Positions 25,094 to 34,073 of a DNA stretch of 64,000 bases are shown piece after piece. The position numbers were made by a program, and so were the translations under genes. The DNA comes from Candidatus Dormiibacterota bacterium (lineage in GTDB: Bacteria; Chloroflexota; Dormibacteria; Aeolococcales; Aeolococcaceae). The notes under the pieces are model-generated. The model was not told the origin of the DNA. It did not search any database and worked only from the letters and a program-made list of their open reading frames with translations. The stretch's first letter is position 1. Each line of letters begins with the position of its first letter. The DNA lies in the NCBI GenBank assembly GCA_003153505.1, contig PLZA01000016.1, positions 1-64,000 on the forward strand. Reading direction: 5' to 3'.

Positions 25094-25845
25094 CGCGATC
25101 GCCGGGCGGCGGCCCTGGCCGGCGCGGCCATCCCCGCTGCGGCGCGGAGTGATGACAGCTCGGCGGGGCGCAAGGCTCGTGCCTCACCTTCTGGAAGCGC
25201 GCCGAGCTCGAGCGGCCCGATGCCGATCCGGACCAGATCCCGCACCTCGAACCCGATCGCGGCGAAGAGTCGGCGCACCTCGCGCTTGCGGCCTTCCGCC
25301 ATCACCACCTCGACGACCGAGTCGGAGCCGGAGTGACGTGCGTTGAGAGCGCGAGCCGGGCCATCCTCGAGCTCGACCCCATCCATCAGGCGCTCCAGTT
25401 CGTCGCCCGAGATCGCGCGGTCCAGGCTGGCGAGGTACCGCTTGGTGACGCCGTGGCGCGGATGCGACACCGCGTGGGCGAGGTCGCCGTCGGTGGTGAG
25501 GACCAGGAGCCCGCGACTGTCGGCGTCGAGCCGTCCGACCGGGACGAGCCCGGGCACCGGCTCGATCAGATCCATGACGGTGCGACGCTGATAGGGATCG
25601 CTGCGCGTGGTCACGACGCCGACCGGTTTGTTGAGGACGATCGTGACGGAAACTGCGCGCGCCGTGATTCGGTGGCCGTCGACGCTCACGCGATCGCTTG
25701 ACGGGTCGACCACGGCGCCGAGCCGGCTGATCTCGCCGTTGACAGTCACCCGGCCGTCGGCGATGAGCGCATCCGCGCCGCGTCGCGAGGCGATCCCGCG
25801 ACGCGCGAGAAACCGGTTCAGCCGCTCCGGCGGAGAGACGGTCAC
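25090..25845 (-). CDS. rluB: 23S rRNA pseudouridine synthase (RluB/RsuA family)
   Basis: 251 residues. The N-terminal S4 domain (RLNRFLARRGIASRRGADALI...GRVTVNG) is followed by the catalytic domain: 'NKPVGVVTTRSDP', 'PVGRLDADSRGLLVLTTDGDLA' with the catalytic Asp, 'KRYLASLD' and 'EGRKREVRRLFAAIG'. RluB modifies U2605 of 23S rRNA in E. coli, but RsuA/RluF cannot be told apart by motif alone. The scpA-scpB-rluB-cmk order supports RluB. Confidence 0.9.
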   Translation of the reverse strand: MTVSPPERLNRFLARRGIASRRGADALIADGRVTVNGEISRLGAVVDPSSDRVSVDGHRITARAVSVTIVLNKPVGVVTTRSDPYQRRTVMDLIEPVPGLVPVGRLDADSRGLLVLTTDGDLAHAVSHPRHGVTKRYLASLDRAISGDELERLMDGVELEDGPARALNARHSGSDSVVEVVMAEGRKREVRRLFAAIGFEVRDLVRIGIGPLELGALPEGEARALRPAELSSLRAAAGMAAPARAAARRSR

Positions 25846-26432
25846 TCGAAGTTGGGGAGCACCACGCTCTCGGCCACCGGGGGCAGATCCTCGATCCGCT
25901 CGAGGCCCACCAGCTGAAGGAAGCGGAGCGTCGTGCCGAAGAGGCGAGGATGCCCTGGGGTCTCCTGGCGGGCGACCTCGGCGATGAGCCGCCGCTCGGT
26001 GAGGTGCTCGAGGACGGCTTCACAGTCCACGCCGCGGATCGACTCGATCACGGCCTTGGTCACCGGCTGGCGGTAGGCGATGATCGCGAGCGTCTCCATG
26101 GCAGCCCGGCTGAGGCGCGAGGGGCGCTCCGGGTGGAGCGCTCGCTGCACCGCCCACGCCATCTCGGGGCGGGTGACCAGTTGCATGGACTCGTCGGAGC
26201 GCTGGAGCATCAGTCCACGGCCACGGAGGTCCATGGCGAGCACGCCGGCCGAGCGAGCGACCGCCGTCGGGCTGCGCTCGAGGATCGCCGCCGCTTCGGC
26301 GACGGTCACCTCTCGGCCGAGGGCGAAGCACAGCGCTTCGAGTGCCGGGGCGAGGTCTTCCGGTTCGGCATCGGCCGTCCCTTCGGGCACCGCGGCGCGC
26401 CCGAAGACGTCGAGCACGAGCACGTCATCCAC
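25842..26432 (-). CDS. scpB: Segregation and condensation protein B
   Basis: 196 residues, GTG start inside the end of scpA. Two winged-helix domains: 'LAPALEALCFALGREVTVAEAAAIL' and 'LSRAAMETLAIIAYRQPVTKAVIESIRGVDCEAVLEHLTERRLI', the latter being the ScpB signature. It ends with 'GHPRLFGTTLRFLQLVGL'. It forms a condensin with ScpA and Smc on the chromosome; smc is not in the window. Confidence 0.94.
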   Translation of the reverse strand: MDDVLVLDVFGRAAVPEGTADAEPEDLAPALEALCFALGREVTVAEAAAILERSPTAVARSAGVLAMDLRGRGLMLQRSDESMQLVTRPEMAWAVQRALHPERPSRLSRAAMETLAIIAYRQPVTKAVIESIRGVDCEAVLEHLTERRLIAEVARQETPGHPRLFGTTLRFLQLVGLERIEDLPPVAESVVLPNFE

Positions 26433-27147
26433 GGCCGGTCACCGTGATCGGGCCGAAGGCATCCCGCTGTTCGACCGTCGCCTCGCCGCGCTTGAGCATC
26501 TCGAGCAGGGCGAGAAAACAGGCAACTGCCTCGAGCCGGGTGCTCACCCCGGCGAAGACCTCTTCGAATTCGAGCGGTCCCAACGCAAGGCGATCTCGGA
26601 GGAGCCGGACCTTGTCCTCCACCGAGAAGGTGATCGCGACCGGCAGCGGCTCCGTGTCGCTGAGCCGCTCGAGCACCGCCCGGAACGCTGCGGCCAGACG
26701 TTCTGGGGCGATGCGCAGACGCTCCACCGGGATGACCTCGGTCGACACGAGTCCGAGGAAACTCCTGGCGCCGTCAGTCGCGGCGTCGGCGAGGAGCGCC
26801 TCGGCCGCGGCTTTGAAGAGCCGGTATTCGGCGAGCCGCCTGCCGGCATCGGTGGATTCATCGTCCTCGGGTTCGATGACCGTGGTGTCCTGGTCGGGCA
26901 GCACTGCCGCCGCCTTGAGCGCCACCAGCCGGGCGAGCAACGTCAACGCGTCCGCGACGGCGCGAAGGTCGCCCTGGCGCTCGGGACTCTCCAGTGCGCT
27001 CCGCGCCTCCTCGACCACCGCGGTCACCGAGACCTCGGTCAGGTCCAGGTCGCCGCGGTTTGCGCGAGCGACGAGCTCCTCGAGGGTCCCGTGGAACCCG
27101 GGCGCGTCCACGGTGATCGAGGCGGCGCCCGCTTCCTCCCGCTGCAT
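26425..27147 (-). CDS. scpA: Segregation and condensation protein A (kleisin)
   Basis: 240 residues. 'FHGTLEELVARANRGDLDLTEVSV' is a variant of the kleisin N-terminal block (usually 'F.GPldlLl.li....ldi.di.i'), and 'LTLLARLVALKAAAVLP' is the ScpA 'a.yLl..A.ll..Ks..LLP' motif. The C-terminal winged helix is 'GPLEFEEVFAGVSTRLEAVACFLALLEMLKRGEATVEQRDAFGPI'. It bridges Smc heads and binds ScpB. It begins 2 nt after recN. Confidence 0.92.
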   Translation of the reverse strand: MQREEAGAASITVDAPGFHGTLEELVARANRGDLDLTEVSVTAVVEEARSALESPERQGDLRAVADALTLLARLVALKAAAVLPDQDTTVIEPEDDESTDAGRRLAEYRLFKAAAEALLADAATDGARSFLGLVSTEVIPVERLRIAPERLAAAFRAVLERLSDTEPLPVAITFSVEDKVRLLRDRLALGPLEFEEVFAGVSTRLEAVACFLALLEMLKRGEATVEQRDAFGPITVTGRG

Positions 27148-27149
27148 CG

Positions 27150-28883
27150 CTACATGGTACGGACGCCGGGGGTACCCCGATCGCCGCCCGCACCCTCGTC
27201 CAGGAGTTCCGCGGCTCGAGCCAGGGCCGCCTCCGTCGTCCTGCCCGACATCAGCCGCGCGATCTCAGTGACCCGCTCCGCACCCGAGACCGTGGCTGCG
27301 GTCGCAACCGGTCCGCCCGGGCGGTCGAGCTTGGTGATGGTCAGATGGGAGGCGGCGCGAGCCGCGATCTCCGGCCGGTGCGTGATCGCGATCACCTGCC
27401 GGGTGCGGCCGATGCGCGCGAGGACGTCGCCAACCCGCGCGGCGGTCTCCCCGCCGATGCCGGTGTCCACCTCGTCGAGCACGAGCACGGGTGCGTCGTC
27501 CTCGCTCACCACCGCGCTCAGCGCCAGCGCAAGCCTCCCCAGCTCCCCGCCGGACGGCCCTTCGTCGAGCGGCATCGGCACTGAGTCTCGATTCGGCGCG
27601 AGCCGGAAGTCGACGTCGTCGATGCCGGAGGGCCCGCACCGAACCGGAGTTCCATCGCCGGTGTCCACCCCATCGACATCGAGGGCGCGCGTGAGCACCA
27701 CCCGGAAGCGCGCGTATGGCAGTTCGAGCGACCGGAGCTCCGCGGTGACGGCTCGCTCCAGGCGGCGCGCTGCCGAGGTCCTGACCGCGCTCAGCGTGGC
27801 TGCCGCAGCGCCGGCCTCCGAACGCCGCTGCTCCGCGGCAGCCTCGAGGGTGCCCATGACTCCGGCTTCGGCATCGACGCTGCTGACCAACGTCGTCGCG
27901 CGCTCGAGCTCCACGAGCGCCGACTCGAGCGATCCGTGACGCCGGACGACGCGCGCCAGCGTGTCGAGCCGCTCCTCGATGGCGGTCAGGCGCACTTCGT
28001 CGACGGTGATCTCGTCAGCGTGGCGTCGGGCATCCATCGCCAGTTCGCGCAGCCGGTCGACGAGCGAGTCGGCGTCCTCGAGCAAGGTGGCCAGCCCTGG
28101 GTCGACGGCGGCCAGGTCCGCGCCACTGCCGATCGCCGCTGCCAGCCGGTCGGCGCCGGATTGCTCGTCGCCCCCGCTCGCCTCTGCAAGGGCGAGAGCG
28201 CACCCCGCGATCCGGCTGGCGTACCGCAACCGGAGGCGCTCCGTCTGCAACTCGGCGTCCTCACCTGGACGGATCCCGATCGGGCCGAGGTCGTCGACCA
28301 GGTCACGCGCCCGCTGGAGCTCCGCGGCGCCGGTGTTCGCGGCCCGCCGTGCCGCGTCGACGGCGTCCGCCGCGGTCCGCCAGGCACGAACTGCGGTGGC
28401 GATGGCCGCCCGGGCGGCGGCGCACTCGGCGCCACCGAAGGCATCGAGCACCTCGCGCTGCCAGCTCCGGCGCAGCATGCGATGGCTCGTCCCCTGCGCG
28501 GTGACGTCGACGCACAGGTCGCCAAGTTCGCGCAGCACCGCCTGGGAGACGAGCGCTCCGTCAACTCTGCAGACCGCTCGCCCGGATGCAGGCACCTCAC
28601 GCGAGAGGGTGATCAGGTCGTCATCAGGGATGCCGAGTTCGGCTCGGCGTGCTCGCAGCTGCGGACCCGGGTTGTCGAACACCGCCGCCACGCGGGCGGC
28701 CGGGGTTCCGGCGCGGACGGTCTCGGATTCCAGCCGGCCCCCGAGCGCGGCACGCAGGGCATTCACGCACATCGATTTGCCGGAGCCGGTCTCACCGGTG
28801 AGCACGCTGAAGCCCTCCTCGAACGAGAGGCGGGCGTCCTCGATGACCGCGAGGTTGCTGACCCGGAGCTCACGAAGTACCAC
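27150..28883 (-). CDS. recN: DNA repair protein RecN
   Basis: 577 residues from GTG 28883, with GGGAGGG 6 nt upstream, which favours it over the in-frame start at 28901. SMC-like ATPase: 'LRELRVSNLAVIEDARLSFEEGFSVLTGETGSGKSM' at the N-terminus, long coiled-coil arms in the middle, then signature 'GPSGGELGRLALALSAV', Walker B 'VLVLDEVDTGIGG' and 'IAITHRPEIAARA'. It acts in double-strand break repair. It overlaps nadK by 14 nt. Confidence 0.94.
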   Translation of the reverse strand: MVLRELRVSNLAVIEDARLSFEEGFSVLTGETGSGKSMCVNALRAALGGRLESETVRAGTPAARVAAVFDNPGPQLRARRAELGIPDDDLITLSREVPASGRAVCRVDGALVSQAVLRELGDLCVDVTAQGTSHRMLRRSWQREVLDAFGGAECAAARAAIATAVRAWRTAADAVDAARRAANTGAAELQRARDLVDDLGPIGIRPGEDAELQTERLRLRYASRIAGCALALAEASGGDEQSGADRLAAAIGSGADLAAVDPGLATLLEDADSLVDRLRELAMDARRHADEITVDEVRLTAIEERLDTLARVVRRHGSLESALVELERATTLVSSVDAEAGVMGTLEAAAEQRRSEAGAAAATLSAVRTSAARRLERAVTAELRSLELPYARFRVVLTRALDVDGVDTGDGTPVRCGPSGIDDVDFRLAPNRDSVPMPLDEGPSGGELGRLALALSAVVSEDDAPVLVLDEVDTGIGGETAARVGDVLARIGRTRQVIAITHRPEIAARAASHLTITKLDRPGGPVATAATVSGAERVTEIARLMSGRTTEAALARAAELLDEGAGGDRGTPGVRTM

Positions 28884-29757
28884 GTGTCCCTCCCTGCGCA
28901 CTCGGCAGGTCGTCGTCGACCGGCTCGAACAACAGGTCCCTGTGGGGAATGCCGTACCGGAACTTCTGCCGGAGCCGCGAGTTGAAGGACGGCGAGTCGG
29001 CGAAGCGCACGACCTCGAGCTCCGGCCCCGGCCGGATCACGACACTGCCGCCGTCCGCCAGCCAGGCGACCGAGCGGCCGTCGGCCGCGACAAAGACGCG
29101 CCCACGCTCGACCGTCACCCGGACGTCGAGCTGCTCGGGGATGACCACCGGCCGGCTGATGACCGCATGCGCCGCCAGGGGGACGACCACGACAGCGCGA
29201 ACCCGTGGGTCGACAGGGGGTCCGCCGGCGCTGAGCGCATAGGCTGTCGACCCGGTCGCGGTGGCGACCACCACCCCGTCGGCGTCGAACGCCCCGAGCA
29301 GGTCATCGTCGACGTCCACGCGGAGGCGGACCACGTTGACATCCCTCGCGCGGACGACGATCTCGTTGATCGCGAGCACTGGTTCGTCCGCGTCGTGGAT
29401 CGAGATCTCGAGCAGCGCTCGGCGCTGGGTCGTGTAGTCGCCGGCGGCGAATCGACTGATCGCCCCTGGCAGCGCATCGATCTCGACGTCGTTGAGAAAG
29501 CCGAGGCGGCCGCGGTTCACACCCACCACCGGAATGCCCAGCGGGGCAGCCAGCCGTGCACCATAGAGGAAGGTTCCGTCCCCACCGAGGGTCACGAGCA
29601 GCGCGGTGCTCGCGCCGTGCTCGCGCATTGCACCTTCCGGATCCTCGAGCGCCGTCCACGCTTCGAAGCCGCAGGCGCGGGCGCGGGCGATCGCCGCCTG
29701 AGCGGCGACCTGCTCTCCCGGGTGGAGCAGGAATCCGATGCTCGCTTGGTCGCTCAT
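28870..29757 (-). CDS. nadK: NAD kinase
   Basis: 295 residues from ATG 29757. 'LVTLGGDGTFLYGARLAAPLGIPVVGVNRGRLGFLND' holds the GGDGT ATP motif and the NGxLGFL-like loop; 'VVVATATGSTAYALSAGGPPVDP' is the NAD-site block. It makes NADP. The tlyA-nadK-recN order is typical. A 14-nt overlap with recN and 4-nt overlap with tlyA indicate one transcript. Confidence 0.94.
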   Translation of the reverse strand: MSDQASIGFLLHPGEQVAAQAAIARARACGFEAWTALEDPEGAMREHGASTALLVTLGGDGTFLYGARLAAPLGIPVVGVNRGRLGFLNDVEIDALPGAISRFAAGDYTTQRRALLEISIHDADEPVLAINEIVVRARDVNVVRLRVDVDDDLLGAFDADGVVVATATGSTAYALSAGGPPVDPRVRAVVVVPLAAHAVISRPVVIPEQLDVRVTVERGRVFVAADGRSVAWLADGGSVVIRPGPELEVVRFADSPSFNSRLRQKFRYGIPHRDLLFEPVDDDLPSAQGGTRGTS

Positions 29758-30533
29758 GGCTCGTTCGGACCCTGCACCGCCCTCGGCGCGAGCCGAGCCG
29801 CGACGAGAAACTCGAGGTTGCCCTTGGCGCCGCGAACCGGCGACGGCATTGGGGTGCGCGCAACCGCACCGTATGCGGATTCGAGCCACGACGCAAAGTC
29901 GCCGGCGGCGCGCTCCGCGAGGCCGGTATCGCGGACGATGCCGCCCTTGCCGATAGCGCTCCGTCCGAGCTCGAACTGCGGCTTGAAGAGGGCAATGAGG
30001 TCGGCGCCGGAAGGGGCGATGAGGCCCACGACAGCCGCGATCACCAGGCGCAGCGAGATGAACGAGAGGTCGAGGGTGACGAGGTCGGGCGGCGGGCCGG
30101 GTAGCGATGTCAGCGATCGCAGGTTGGTTCGATCCATAACGCGTACACGAGGGTCCGTCGCGAGCCGGGGATCGAGCTGGCCGCGACCCACGTCGACTGC
30201 GTAGACCGATGACGCACCGCGGCTGAGGAGGACGTCGGTGAAGCCGCCGGTGGATGCGCCAGCGTCGAGGCACACCCGACCCTGGCACTCAACGCCGAAC
30301 GTATCGAGCGCCGGAGCCAGCTTGAGGCCGCCTCTACTCGCCCATGGGTGATCGCGTCCCAGCATCCGGATCGGTGTGTCTGCTCCAATGCGCTGGTCCG
30401 CGCTCGTCGCCCGCGTTCCGTCCACCTCGACCAAGCCTGCGGCGACCAGCGCCTGTGCACGCTCGCGACTCGGAGCCAGCCCGCGCGCGACCAGCTCGAG
30501 ATCAACGCGCCTCGCCTGGGAGACCGGTGTCAT
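29754..30533 (-). CDS. tlyA: TlyA-family rRNA 2'-O-methyltransferase
   Basis: 259 residues from ATG 30533; an ATG at 30542 is also in frame. N-terminal S4 RNA-binding domain (VDLELVARGLAPSRERAQALVAAGLVEVDG), then FtsJ-type methyltransferase: 'WASRGGLKLAPALDTFG', SAM site 'CLDAGASTGGFTDVLLSRGA', 'VDLSFISLRLVI'-like block (TLDLSFISL) and 'LIALFKPQFELGR'. It methylates cytidines in 16S and/or 23S rRNA; in mycobacteria it determines capreomycin sensitivity. Confidence 0.92.
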   Translation of the reverse strand: MTPVSQARRVDLELVARGLAPSRERAQALVAAGLVEVDGTRATSADQRIGADTPIRMLGRDHPWASRGGLKLAPALDTFGVECQGRVCLDAGASTGGFTDVLLSRGASSVYAVDVGRGQLDPRLATDPRVRVMDRTNLRSLTSLPGPPPDLVTLDLSFISLRLVIAAVVGLIAPSGADLIALFKPQFELGRSAIGKGGIVRDTGLAERAAGDFASWLESAYGAVARTPMPSPVRGAKGNLEFLVAARLAPRAVQGPNEP

Positions 30534-30540
30534 GGTTCCC

Positions 30541-30547
30541 ATCTATA
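30541..30547 (-). promoter_or_regulatory. -10 box of tlyA-nadK-recN, leaderless start
   Basis: TGTGGTATAGAT on the minus strand: TATAGA lies 8 nt before the ATG at 30533, with a TG-containing upstream extension. It falls in the 29-nt gap after xseB, so this operon can be transcribed on its own. Confidence 0.45.
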
Positions 30548-30571
30548 CCACATCTGTGTGTATTCGCGCCG

Positions 30572-30931
30572 TCAGAATGGGACGTCGGCCGGATCGATGC
30601 GGGGGGGCGCAGGTCTGACCGGCGCTGCCGCGATCGGCGCCGCCGCGACCGGCGGGCCGGGCGCGTCAGATGAGGGCGCGCCGGCGGCTTCGAGCGGGCG
30701 CTCTGCGAGGGCACCGCTGCCGCTCACCACGAGTTGATTCACCCGTTGCTCGGTCCGGGCGAGCAGGTCTGCGCAGTGCTGTGCGAGCACGGCGCCTCGC
30801 TCGTAGGCGCCGATCGCCTCCTCGAGCGCGATGCTGCCACCTTCGAGCTTGGTGATGAGGGTATCGAGCTCGGCCAGAGCCGCCTCGTACGTGAGTGCCG
30901 TGATGCCGTCCTCCGCGGAGTTGGATGTCAT
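30572..30931 (-). CDS. xseB: Exodeoxyribonuclease VII small subunit
   Basis: 119 residues. 'LTYEAALAELDTLITKLEGGSIALEEAIGAYERGAVLAQHCADLLARTEQRV' is the whole coiled-coil XseB domain. A Pro/Ala-rich tail of about 40 residues follows, which is extra compared with the usual 80-residue protein. It overlaps xseA by 4 nt. Confidence 0.93.
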   Translation of the reverse strand: MTSNSAEDGITALTYEAALAELDTLITKLEGGSIALEEAIGAYERGAVLAQHCADLLARTEQRVNQLVVSGSGALAERPLEAAGAPSSDAPGPPVAAAPIAAAPVRPAPPRIDPADVPF

Positions 30932-32253
30932 GTCGTGCCCGAGGCCCCGTCGGAATCGTACATCCGTTCGTTCTGTGAGGGTGCAGCGGGGTCGATCGTG
31001 TCGACCGTGCTCTCCAGGCTGCCGTGGCGCAGCACGGTACGCAGTCGCGCACCGACCGGCATCACCGCCGCGTCGGTGAGCACCCGACCGTGTGCGTCGG
31101 AGGTGATCGAATACCCTCGTTCGAGTGTCCGCCTCGGCGAGAGCGCCGCCAGCCGAGCCGTCCGCGTGGCCAGCGCGGCCCGGCGTGCGACCGCTACCCG
31201 GACCGCCGCCTCCCGGAGGCGCTCCGACGATCGGTCGAGGCGAAGCCGCTCGATCTCGACACGCCGTGACGGATGCGCCAGCGCAAAGCGGGAGGTCTGC
31301 TGGTCGAGCGCCCGCCGTTTCAGCGATGCCTCCTGCATCAACGCCTGACGCAAGCGCAATGACGAGATGTGCACGCGATCGCGACGCACGCTGACCAGAC
31401 CTGCGATGGCGACACCAAGGCGCGCGTGGCGCGCAGCCACGTCATCGCGGAGGACATCGACGCTCGGAGCGACCAGCTCAGCCGCCGCGGACGGCGTTGG
31501 CGCCCGCCGGTCTGCGGCAAGGTCAGCGACCGTCGTGTCGGTCTCGTGGCCGACGCCGGTCACGACCGGAAGACGCGTGGCTCTGATCGCGCGCGCCAGA
31601 GACTCGCTGTTGAAGGCGATCAGGTCCTCCAGAGATCCGCCGCCTCGAACCAGCAGGATCACGTCCGCGTCGCGCACCTGGTCGGCGCGCTGGAGCGCGC
31701 GGATCAATGTTTCCACCGCACCGTCACCCTGAACGGTTGCGGGCGACAGCACGACGCCGATGCATGGCGCTCGGCGGGCGATGACAGTGCACACGTCACG
31801 CAGCGCAGCGCCGCTGCGTGACGTGACCACCACCACCCGGCGGGGCAGCACGGGCAGACGGCGCTTGCGCCGCTCATCGAACAGTCCTTCGGCGCTCAGC
31901 CGCTGCTTGAGCTGCTCGATGCCCAGCGCGAGCGCGCCCACCCCGCTCGGTTCGAGCCGGTCGACATAGAGCTGATAGCGCCCCTGCTGTCCATACACCT
32001 GCACCGATCCGTGCGCGACCACCGTCATGCCGTTGTCGGGGCGAAAGCGGATCTGCAGTGCGTTGGTGCGAAAGCACACGCACGAGATCGCGGCGTGCGC
32101 GTCCTTGAGCGTGAAATACAGGTGGCCGGACACGTGCGCCTTGAGGTTGCTCACCTCACCTTCCACGAGCACGTCCTCCAGCTCGGGCCGCGCGGCGAGT
32201 GCATCACGCACCAGCACGGTAAGATCGCTGACGGTGCAGGCAGTGGTCGTCAC
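30928..32253 (-). CDS. xseA: Exodeoxyribonuclease VII large subunit
   Basis: 441 residues. N-terminal OB-fold ('VEGEVSNLKAHVSGHLYFTLKDAHAAISCVCFR'), then 'GRYQLYVDRLEPSGVGAL', catalytic core 'VVTSRSGAALRDVCTVIARRAP', 'VILLVRGGGSLEDLIAFNSESLARAIRATRLPVVTGVGHETDTTVADLAADRRAPTPSAAAELV'. It degrades single-stranded DNA with XseB. Overlaps of 4 nt with nusB and xseB. Confidence 0.95.
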   Translation of the reverse strand: MTTTACTVSDLTVLVRDALAARPELEDVLVEGEVSNLKAHVSGHLYFTLKDAHAAISCVCFRTNALQIRFRPDNGMTVVAHGSVQVYGQQGRYQLYVDRLEPSGVGALALGIEQLKQRLSAEGLFDERRKRRLPVLPRRVVVVTSRSGAALRDVCTVIARRAPCIGVVLSPATVQGDGAVETLIRALQRADQVRDADVILLVRGGGSLEDLIAFNSESLARAIRATRLPVVTGVGHETDTTVADLAADRRAPTPSAAAELVAPSVDVLRDDVAARHARLGVAIAGLVSVRRDRVHISSLRLRQALMQEASLKRRALDQQTSRFALAHPSRRVEIERLRLDRSSERLREAAVRVAVARRAALATRTARLAALSPRRTLERGYSITSDAHGRVLTDAAVMPVGARLRTVLRHGSLESTVDTIDPAAPSQNERMYDSDGASGTT

Positions 32254-32675
32254 ACCCGTTCCCGCGCCACGTGACCGAGCACCCCGTTCACGAACTGCGC
32301 AGCTTCATCGCCCGCGTAGGCGCGTGACAGCTCGATGGATTCGTCGATCACCACGGCGACCGGCGTTGTCTCCATGTACAGCAACTCGAACGTTCCCAGA
32401 CGGAGCACCGCACGCTCGACCTTGCCAAGGTCGACGAGTGACCAGTGCTCCATCGCCGTGGCGAGCGCCGTGTCGATGGCATCGAGATGGTCGACGCAGC
32501 CGACGACGATGGTCCGTGCGAACGCGCGGACGTCGGCAGTGGCGCGGAGGTCCTCACCCTGATATCGCAGGGCGAAATCGGGGTCCTTCTCGGTGCCCTC
32601 GATCTCGAATAGCACGCGAAGCGCGAGCTCACGTCCGCGCCGCCGGCGCCCCGTGCCTGACACGGCCGGGGTCAC
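32250..32675 (-). CDS. nusB: Transcription antitermination factor NusB
   Basis: 141 residues. 'GRELALRVLFEIEGTEKDPD' start, 'ATAMEHWSLVDLGKVERAVLRLGTFELLYMETTPVAVVIDESIELSRAYAGDEAAQFVNGVLG' is the family core. It binds boxA RNA with NusE during rRNA transcription. Efp-Asp23-nusB order as in Firmicutes. Confidence 0.94.
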   Translation of the reverse strand: MTPAVSGTGRRRRGRELALRVLFEIEGTEKDPDFALRYQGEDLRATADVRAFARTIVVGCVDHLDAIDTALATAMEHWSLVDLGKVERAVLRLGTFELLYMETTPVAVVIDESIELSRAYAGDEAAQFVNGVLGHVARERV

Positions 32676-33061
32676 GCGAAAGCGACCTCGCTGACGAAGA
32701 CGTTGACCTCCTCGACGCGCAGGGCGAGCATGCGATCGATCGCATCGGCGACGCGGCGCTGCACCTCGGCTCCCACGACCGGGACGTTGCCGCCCGACTC
32801 CATCACGACGTACAGGCTCAGGTGCAGGGCATCGTCGCGCATCTCGACGCGCACGCCGCGATGGGCGTGCGATCGGCGCACGATGCGGTCGAATTGCTGG
32901 CCACCGGGGTGGTACATGGCGTGGATCCCCGAGACCTGCAGTGCCGCAAAAGCGGCGATGGACGCGACGACCTCGTTGGCGACTCGGGTCGTCCCGAGCT
33001 GGCGGCGCCCGTTCATGGTTGGGCGCAGGTGGAGTTGATCGGGCTGCTGGACGTCGGTCAT
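32672..33061 (-). CDS. Asp23/Gls24 family protein
   Basis: 129 residues. 'GTTRVANEVVASIAAFAALQVSGIHAM' and 'RVEMRDDALHLSLYVVMESGGNVPVVGAEVQRRVADAIDRMLALRVEEVNVFVSEVAF' match the Asp23 family (also called YqhY/AmaP-neighbour proteins). In Firmicutes the copy next to nusB is linked to lipid metabolism; its exact role is unknown. It overlaps nusB and efp by 4 nt. Confidence 0.9.
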   Translation of the reverse strand: MTDVQQPDQLHLRPTMNGRRQLGTTRVANEVVASIAAFAALQVSGIHAMYHPGGQQFDRIVRRSHAHRGVRVEMRDDALHLSLYVVMESGGNVPVVGAEVQRRVADAIDRMLALRVEEVNVFVSEVAFA

Positions 33062-33615
33062 GCGCGCTCCACGTAGCGGCCGGTGCGCGTGTCGACCCGG
33101 ATGAGGTCGCCCTGGTTGACGAACAGGGGCACGTCGACCGCGAGACCTGTCTCCACCACGGCAGGCTTGAAGGATGCGTTCGCGGTGTCTCCCTTGAACC
33201 CGGGCTCGCTCTCGGTCACCTCCAGCACGACCGACGTCGGCAGGTCGACACCAAGCACGCGATCATCGAATCGGAGCAGGAACAGCGTGTCGTTCTCTTT
33301 GAGGTAGTCGACGCCGCTACCGAGCTGCTCCGGGCTGATCGTGGTCTGCTCGAACGTGGTGTTGTCCATCACCACGTAATTCTCACCGTCCTTGTAGAGG
33401 AGCTGAGCCTCGGTGCGCTCGATGCGGACGCGGCCGAACTTCTCCTCCGGACGGAACGTCTCATCGGTGACCGCGCCGGTGGTCACGTTGCGCAACTTGG
33501 CGCGGACGACGGCGGTCCCGCGACCCTGCTTCATGTGCGAGAAGTCGATGACCTCGAAGAGGTCGCCGTCGCGCTCGACGGTCGCACCCGGGCGCAGGTC
33601 GGAGGCGGTGATCAT
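33058..33615 (-). CDS. efp: Elongation factor P
   Basis: 185 residues, three beta-barrel domains. It relieves ribosome stalling at proline stretches. The loop that reaches the peptidyl centre reads HMKQGRGTAVV, with Arg32 at the tip instead of the Lys that is beta-lysylated in E. coli. 'KFGRVRIERTEAQLLYKDGENYVVMDNTTFEQT' and the C-terminal 'TGLAVDVPLFVNQGDLIRVDTRTGRYVERA' are normal. No EarP or EpmA gene is in the window. Confidence 0.95.
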   Translation of the reverse strand: MITASDLRPGATVERDGDLFEVIDFSHMKQGRGTAVVRAKLRNVTTGAVTDETFRPEEKFGRVRIERTEAQLLYKDGENYVVMDNTTFEQTTISPEQLGSGVDYLKENDTLFLLRFDDRVLGVDLPTSVVLEVTESEPGFKGDTANASFKPAVVETGLAVDVPLFVNQGDLIRVDTRTGRYVERA

Positions 33616-34073
33616 GGAGTGCTCCCAGTGGTTGACGGGTCCTCGAGCAGCTTAGCCAGTCCCTCGACCGCGAGGACGTAGCCGTGCAACCCGAGTCCGG
33701 CGATCACGGCCACTGCGGCCTCCGCGGACAGCGAGACGCGCCGGAAGGATTCGCGCGCGAGGATGTTGGACAGGTGCACCTCGATCACCGGGCCTGCGAA
33801 CGCGCGGAGAGCATCGGCGAGGACCACGCTCGTGTGGGTCAGGCCGCCGGGGTTGACGATGCATCCCGCGCTGCGGCCGCGCTCGGACTCGAGGATGTCC
33901 ACCATCGCCCCCTCGTGGTTGGTCTGCACGCAGCGGACGTCGAGCCCGAGCTCGGCGGCTCGCTCGCGCACGGCCGCGTCGATCTCGCTGAGGGTGACGG
34001 CGCCGTAGACATCGGGCTCACGCTCGCCGAGGCTGGCGAGGTTGGGCCCGTTGAGCACCAGGATCGCGGTCAT
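33612..34073 (-). CDS. aroQ: 3-dehydroquinate dehydratase, type II
   Basis: 153 residues. 'ILVLNGPNLASLGEREPDVYG' with the flexible lid, 'CVQTNHEGAMVDILE', 'GCIVNPGGLTHTSVVLADALRAF' and 'PVIEVHLSNILARESFRR' carry the catalytic Tyr and His. Third step of the shikimate pathway. It overlaps aroKB and efp by 4 nt. Confidence 0.95.
   Translation of the reverse strand: MTAILVLNGPNLASLGEREPDVYGAVTLSEIDAAVRERAAELGLDVRCVQTNHEGAMVDILESERGRSAGCIVNPGGLTHTSVVLADALRAFAGPVIEVHLSNILARESFRRVSLSAEAAVAVIAGLGLHGYVLAVEGLAKLLEDPSTTGSTP

Noticed and set aside
26080..30204. Two very long plus-strand open frames (619 and 747 codons)
   Set aside because: They are antisense to scpA/scpB/recN/nadK/tlyA, and their Ser/Arg/Ala-rich translations have no domain pattern.
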